Below, in pieces: positions 34,916-39,021 of a stretch of DNA of 39,021 nt. The DNA is from Opitutales bacterium. GTDB taxonomy: Bacteria; Verrucomicrobiota; Verrucomicrobiia; Opitutales; T3Sed10-336. Positions within the stretch are counted from its first letter, which is position 1. The number at the start of each line of letters is the position of its first letter. The notes beneath the pieces were generated by a model, which saw nothing but the letters and a program-made list of their open reading frames with translations, was not told where the DNA came from and did not search any database. The stretch spans positions 1 through 39,021 of the forward strand of contig JAIUMY010000021.1 of the NCBI GenBank assembly GCA_022565335.1. Direction: 5' to 3'. The position numbers were made by a program, and so were the translations under genes.

Positions 34916-36829
34916 ATGAAACTCCAAGCAAACGAACCCGAGGGACCACTAGCTGAAAAGTGGCAAAGACACCAAGCCAACATCAAGTTGGTCAACCCCT
35001 CCAATAAAAGGAAATACGAAATCATTGTAGTCGGTTCCGGTCTTGCCGGATCCGGCGCCGCCGCCACCTTTGGCGAGATGGGCTACAACGTTAAATGCTT
35101 CACTTATCATGATAGCCCCCGACGCGCACACAGTATCGCCGCCCAAGGAGGCATCAACGCCGCCAAGAATTATCAGAACGACGGGGATAGTATCCAACGT
35201 CTTTATCATGACACCATTAAAGGCGGAGACTTTCGCGCCCGGGAGGCCAATGTTTACCGATTAGCCGAGGTCAGTGTCAAAATCATCGACCACTGTGCGG
35301 CCTTAGGGGTGCCTTTTGCCCGCGAATATGGCGGTTTACTGGCCAACCGTTCCTTCGGCGGTGCCCAGGTTTCCCGCACCTTCTATGCCCGGGGACAAAC
35401 CGGACAACAACTTCTACTCGGTGCCTACTCAGCCCTCAGCAGGCAGATTGGTCTCGGCACGGTGGATATGCATCCACACGAGGAAATGTTGGACCTGGTC
35501 CTGGTGGACGGTCATGCCAAGGGCATTATCACCCGCAATAAAGAAACCGGAAAAGTAACCTCCCACGCGGCCGACGCAGTCGTTCTGGCAACCGGAGGAT
35601 ACGGAAATGTTTATAACCTGTCCACCTATGCCCGCAATTCAAACGCCACCGCGATTTGGCGAGCCCATAAGAAAGGTGCTCTTTTTGCCAACCCCTGCTT
35701 CACGCAAATCCATCCAACCTGCATCCCAGTCTCCGGGGATTATCAGTCGAAGCTAACCCTCATGTCCGAGTCGTTGCGCAATGACGGACGCATTTGGGTG
35801 CCCAAAAAAGTTGGCGACAAACGTGCCCCACAGGACATTCCTGAAGATGAAAGGGATTACTACCTGGAGCGCAAATACCCAAGTTTTGGCAATTTGGCCC
35901 CTCGGGACATTTCCTCCCGCGCCGCCAAACAGGTCTGCGACGAGGGACGCGGGGTCGGCCCCACCGGTCTTGGCGTTTACCTGGATTTCAGCGATGCCAT
36001 CAAACGTTTGGGCGAAGATACCATTCGCGAACGTTACGGCAATCTGTTCGACATCTACCACGAAATCACTGGAGAAAGCGCCTATCAATCCCCTATGCGC
36101 ATTTTCCCAGCAGTTCATTACACCATGGGAGGCCTCTGGGTCGACTACAACCTGATGAGCAACATTCCTGGCCTTTTTGTTCTGGGAGAAGCTAATTTCT
36201 CTGACCACGGAGCTAACCGATTGGGTGCCAGCGCCTTGATGCAAGGTCTGGCCGATGGCTTCTTCGTCATCCCCTACACCATCGGAAATTACCTATCCGA
36301 GTGCCGGGAGAAACATCCTACCGATGGCCACCCCGCGTTCAAAGACGCAGAGGAAAACGTCCGCAATATCACAAACAAACTCCTGAATACCCACGGCCGA
36401 CATCCGGTAAGCTATTTCCATCGCGAACTCGGAAAAATTATGTGGGATCATTGCGGTATGGCTCGCACCAAGGAAGGCTTGGAAGAAGGCATCGGAAAAA
36501 TCCAAAAACTGCGGGAGCAATTTTGGCAGGATGTCAATATCCCCGGCGACAACGAAGAATACAATCAGGCCCTCGAAAAAGCCGGGCGCGTTGCCGATTA
36601 TATGGAACTCGGAGAGCTGATGTGCCGCGACGCGCTGGAGCGCGATGAGTCCTGCGGGTGCCATTTCCGCGAGGAACACCAAACCGAAGATGCGGAGGCC
36701 CTCCGCAACGACCAAGACTTCGCATATGTCGCCGCCTGGGAATTCAAGGGTGCCGACGAAACTCCTGTTATGCACAAGGAGGAGTTGAACTACAAGGAAA
36801 CCAAGATGGCGACGAGGAATTACAAATGA
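34916..36829 (+). CDS. sdhA: Succinate dehydrogenase/fumarate reductase flavoprotein subunit
   Basis: It oxidises succinate to fumarate with covalent FAD. It has 637 residues. FAD-binding motif [25 protein letters not shown] (about 38-62), [16 protein letters not shown] with the flavin-binding region, then a [20 protein letters not shown] segment, the [20 protein letters not shown] region, HPTCIPVSG with the active-site HPT motif, FLEVDFS-like [22 protein letters not shown], and [29 protein letters not shown]. The C-terminal extension (from about 480) is typical of the Bacteroidetes/epsilon-type SdhA. It overlaps sdhB by four bases (ATGA). Confidence 0.96.
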   Translation: MKLQANEPEGPLAEKWQRHQANIKLVNPSNKRKYEIIVVGSGLAGSGAAATFGEMGYNVKCFTYHDSPRRAHSIAAQGGINAAKNYQNDGDSIQRLYHDTIKGGDFRAREANVYRLAEVSVKIIDHCAALGVPFAREYGGLLANRSFGGAQVSRTFYARGQTGQQLLLGAYSALSRQIGLGTVDMHPHEEMLDLVLVDGHAKGIITRNKETGKVTSHAADAVVLATGGYGNVYNLSTYARNSNATAIWRAHKKGALFANPCFTQIHPTCIPVSGDYQSKLTLMSESLRNDGRIWVPKKVGDKRAPQDIPEDERDYYLERKYPSFGNLAPRDISSRAAKQVCDEGRGVGPTGLGVYLDFSDAIKRLGEDTIRERYGNLFDIYHEITGESAYQSPMRIFPAVHYTMGGLWVDYNLMSNIPGLFVLGEANFSDHGANRLGASALMQGLADGFFVIPYTIGNYLSECREKHPTDGHPAFKDAEENVRNITNKLLNTHGRHPVSYFHRELGKIMWDHCGMARTKEGLEEGIGKIQKLREQFWQDVNIPGDNEEYNQALEKAGRVADYMELGELMCRDALERDESCGCHFREEHQTEDAEALRNDQDFAYVAAWEFKGADETPVMHKEELNYKETKMATRNYK

Positions 36830-37596
36830 ACGTTACACTTAAAGTTTGGAGACAAAAAAATGCCAACGAAGAGGGGCATTTCGAAACACTGGAAGCACGA
36901 AACCTCAATCCGAACATGTCCTTTTTGGAAATGTTGGATGTGGTCAATAACGAACTTGAGGCCGAGAGCAAAATGCCCGTGGCTTTCGACCACGATTGTC
37001 GGGAAGGCATCTGCGGCACTTGTTCCTTAACCATTAACGGGCAACCCCACGGCCCCGGCGAAGGCGTAGCCAGTTGCCAGGTATACATGCGCAGTTTCAA
37101 GGACGGGGATACCATCACCATCGAGCCTTTCCGCGCCAAACCCTTCCCCGTTATTCGGGATTTGGTAGTGGACCGCACCGCCTTTGACAAAATCATCCAA
37201 GCCGGAGGGTTTGTTACCGTACGAACCGGAAGTGCGCCGGATGCCAATGCCATTCCCATTCCCAAGGAAACGGCGGACCTGGCCATGGACGCGGCCGCCT
37301 GCATTGGCTGTGGAGCCTGCGTCGCAGCATGCAAAAACGCCTCCGCCATGCTTTTTGTGGCCGCCAAATCGAGCCAACTCAATATGCTGCCCCAAGGTCA
37401 GGCCGAGAAAGACACCCGCGTGCTCAAAATGGTGGCCACCATGGACGAAGCTGGCTTCGGCAACTGCACCAATCAATACGAATGTTCCGCCGCTTGCCCA
37501 AAGCTGATCTCTGAAGACTTCATTGGCAAAATGAACCGTGACTATCTGTTCGCCAACTTGCGCCAAAAATTCCTCCGCCGGAAAAAGAAAATCTAA
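36826..37596 (+). CDS. sdhB: Succinate dehydrogenase/fumarate reductase iron-sulfur subunit
   Basis: It has 256 residues starting at ATG 36826, overlapping the sdhA stop. The N-terminal ferredoxin-like domain has the 2Fe-2S ligands CREGICGTC (Cys spacing C-x4-C-x2-C) with a later Cys in GVASCQVYM. The C-terminal domain has [15 protein letters not shown] and [15 protein letters not shown] for the 4Fe-4S and 3Fe-4S clusters, and ends in a basic KFLRRKKKI tail. Electrons pass from SdhA through these clusters to the membrane anchor. All ligand cysteines appear present. Confidence 0.96.
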   Translation: MNVTLKVWRQKNANEEGHFETLEARNLNPNMSFLEMLDVVNNELEAESKMPVAFDHDCREGICGTCSLTINGQPHGPGEGVASCQVYMRSFKDGDTITIEPFRAKPFPVIRDLVVDRTAFDKIIQAGGFVTVRTGSAPDANAIPIPKETADLAMDAAACIGCGACVAACKNASAMLFVAAKSSQLNMLPQGQAEKDTRVLKMVATMDEAGFGNCTNQYECSAACPKLISEDFIGKMNRDYLFANLRQKFLRRKKKI

Positions 37597-37632
37597 CCCG
37601 CTCTGAAGACCTCTTCCCCACCCTATTTATTT

Positions 37633-38523
37633 GTGGATGGAGAAATTTGCCGCCTCCCCGAGGTGCGAATTTCTCCCTGGGACCAGGGCTTTCTCTTCGG
37701 AACCTCTCTTTTCACGACCTTCCCCATTGATGGGGAAGGTCGTATTCCTTTCTGGCTTGACCACCAAAAACGGTTAATTTCAGCCGCCACAGCTTGGAAT
37801 TTTCCCATTCCAAAAACATTCCTTCTATTCAGAGAAGATCGTGAACGAAGAAAAACCCTAATCGAGCTTCTGCGAAAAAACGATCTCTCCGAAGGTGCCG
37901 TTGGACGATATCGGCTCTCCCCCGGCGAAGTCGGACCCGGACTCCCGGGAAAGGCGAACTTCCCCAATCCCCGGGAGATTCTCGACGTCCGTCCCCTTCC
38001 CCGGACAAAATCGGCAGTTTCACTTGTTGTTCTTTCCCACCGCCGCAACTCATCAGAGGAAATCCACCGCTCAAAAAACGGTTCTTACCTCAATACTTGG
38101 TTGGCGCATCGGGAATTAGCCAATCAAGCAAACGAAAATCCACTGGAGGGTCTGATGCTCGACCATCAGGGCAATCTTGCCGAAGGAACGGTGAGCAATC
38201 TCTTTTGGACCCGTTCGGAAAAACTCGAGACCCCATCCCTCTCCACCGGATGCCTCCCCGGCCTAACCAGAGCATGGGTACGGAATTTCTGCCAAACCAA
38301 CAAAATTCCCTATGCCGAAGGGCAATGGCCCCTCGAACACCTTCTACAAAAAGACCTCGACAGCCTCTTCGTAACCAACTGCGTCCAAGGACTGGTGCCA
38401 GTCCAACAGATACTCGATAATCAAGGTTCTATTCTCAGAAGTTTCCCCAACCAACAACCTAACCGCCTTTTCCAAAAGCTGTCCGCCAACTACCAAAAGA
38501 GCCACCAGCTAACCGCCTCCTAA
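37633..38523 (+). CDS. Class IV aminotransferase / aminodeoxychorismate-lyase-like PLP enzyme
   Basis: It has 296 residues. The fold-type IV pattern starts at (V)DGEICRLPEVRISPWDQGFLFGTSLFTTF, and the PLP lysine is in RSKNGSYLNTWLAHREL, with LEGLMLDHQGNLAEGTVSNLFW as the conserved cofactor-phosphate loop and STGCLPGLTRAWV after it. The family includes branched-chain aminotransferases, D-amino acid aminotransferases and PabC; I cannot choose between them, although PabC-like is reasonable. The start is probably GTG 37633, with no ATG upstream before the sdhB stop, and family N-termini usually have a few residues before this VDG, so the true start may be CTG at 37603 or absent. The gap to sdhB is 36 bases. 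Confidence 0.85.
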   Translation: MDGEICRLPEVRISPWDQGFLFGTSLFTTFPIDGEGRIPFWLDHQKRLISAATAWNFPIPKTFLLFREDRERRKTLIELLRKNDLSEGAVGRYRLSPGEVGPGLPGKANFPNPREILDVRPLPRTKSAVSLVVLSHRRNSSEEIHRSKNGSYLNTWLAHRELANQANENPLEGLMLDHQGNLAEGTVSNLFWTRSEKLETPSLSTGCLPGLTRAWVRNFCQTNKIPYAEGQWPLEHLLQKDLDSLFVTNCVQGLVPVQQILDNQGSILRSFPNQQPNRLFQKLSANYQKSHQLTAS

Positions 38524-38555
38524 CCCCCTACCAAAACTACCCCAGCGTCAATATT

Positions 38556-38579
38556 TAAGTTCTTAGAACTTAGTATAAT
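38556..38579 (+). other. Perfect palindrome followed by a TATAAT hexamer
   Basis: TAAGTTCT-T-AGAACTTA (38556-38572) has 8-bp perfect arms around one central base, and TATAAT lies at 38574-38579. It sits between the aminotransferase stop and the convergent edge gene. The palindrome has GTTC/GAAC half-sites like the lexA dyad but a spacing of three. It may be an operator in front of a promoter with no obvious gene behind it, or a weak bidirectional terminator. Function unknown. Confidence 0.45.
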
Positions 38580-38608
38580 TCTATATCTTGGCTCTTGCAT
38601 ATTCTTCC

Positions 38609-39007
38609 TCATTTTTGTTCTGGCGAAGTGGGTTTGTTGAAACGGAAGGAATTCGGAGTAAACAAATCGGATAATGGTGTTTCAAAAGTCAGACTGGGAC
38701 GTCGAACTTTTCGCGAAAGACATTGCCTGGCCTTCTTTAAAAGTCCGCCAACAAAGGACTCGGAACCAACGATTTGGGCTCTGGTAATAGAAGCGAAGAC
38801 CTTTGCCCGGCCTCGCCGGTAACCATCACTTTCGGCCTGTTCACTGAGCAAACGAGTTATTTCTTCTTGCGCCTCTTGGTCATCCAGATGCCCATTGCCT
38901 TCCCGTGGCATTCGCCCCTGTCCCAGCACCAGCATCCGGTAAAACCGCAAGACATCGCTGCCCGTATCCTTATCAATCGCATCCACGATATACCCCAAAT
39001 CGGTCAT
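38609..39007 (-). CDS. Hypothetical protein at the window edge
   Basis: An unrecognised 132-residue open frame. Content is protein-like in its first two-thirds (DLGYIVDAIDKDTGSDVLRFYRMLVLG, EAQEEITRLLSEQAES, VFASITRAQIVGSESFVGGLLKKA), while the final 40 residues are basic and proline/serine-rich. No signal peptide, membrane segment or known motif is seen. A GGAGA about 4 bases before ATG 39007 supports this start, but the frame stays open to the window edge, so the gene may begin outside. The coding call is tentative because it lies in an AT-richer, sparsely annotated stretch. Confidence 0.45.
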   Translation of the reverse strand: MTDLGYIVDAIDKDTGSDVLRFYRMLVLGQGRMPREGNGHLDDQEAQEEITRLLSEQAESDGYRRGRAKVFASITRAQIVGSESFVGGLLKKARQCLSRKVRRPSLTFETPLSDLFTPNSFRFNKPTSPEQK

Positions 39008-39021
39008 TGGCTCTCCAGCCA

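Overview
The window is 39 kb of ordinary bacterial chromosome with mostly housekeeping genes, coding on both strands and densely packed. No rRNA, tRNA, CRISPR array, insertion sequence or prophage was recognised. The gene mix (three-subunit proton-translocating transhydrogenase, B12-dependent ribonucleotide reductase, a three-gene type-B-like succinate dehydrogenase, bS21, a PL22-like propeller protein, and GC-rich short-loop extragenic hairpins) suggests a Verrucomicrobiota bacterium, possibly Opitutae. That placement is inference from remembered family resemblance, not a computed phylogeny.

Layout. 1-4330: chaperone cluster dnaK-groES-groEL on the minus strand, ending in a very strong terminator, with a 58-bp direct repeat beyond it. 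4490-7060: adenosylcobalamin-dependent ribonucleotide reductase (minus) with its own terminator. 7240-8170: two small tandem paralogous proteins of uncertain function (plus). 8430-11380: pntAA-pntAB-pntB. 11480-13090: an SLC13/DASS anion transporter carrying an unusual inserted soluble domain. 13090-13450: a gene-free stretch full of REP-like hairpins. 13450-14720: PL22-like beta-propeller protein (minus). 15070-18240: a conserved protein of unknown function, a tiny PLDc_N-like membrane protein, a zinc-less CobB sirtuin, then lexA with a near-leaderless, dyad-rich promoter. 18280-20440: minus-strand group of an unknown protein, a DUF1573 exported protein and a SpoU/TrmH rRNA methyltransferase. 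20520-30290: a PPP-type phosphatase, recD2, then convergent recC-recB. 30450-33150: TIM-barrel isomerase-like protein, rpsU (bS21), and an exported C39-like cysteine peptidase. 33230-33910: a VapC-like PIN toxin gene interrupted by an in-frame TGA, with a downstream antitoxin-like gene. 34110-38520: sdhC-sdhA-sdhB and a class IV aminotransferase. 38600-39010: an unrecognised gene at the window edge.

How the genes work together. Three functional blocks stand out: protein folding (DnaK, GroES, GroEL); energy and redox metabolism (transhydrogenase making NADPH from the proton gradient, succinate dehydrogenase feeding quinone, and NADPH-demanding dNTP synthesis by ribonucleotide reductase); and DNA-break repair and SOS control (RecB, RecC, RecD2, LexA). 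The most unusual points are the pairing of RecB/RecC with a RecD2-type helicase instead of RecD1, a transporter that appears to carry a membrane-fusion-protein-like domain, the lexA promoter whose palindrome includes the start codon, and a VapC toxin split by a single stop codon.
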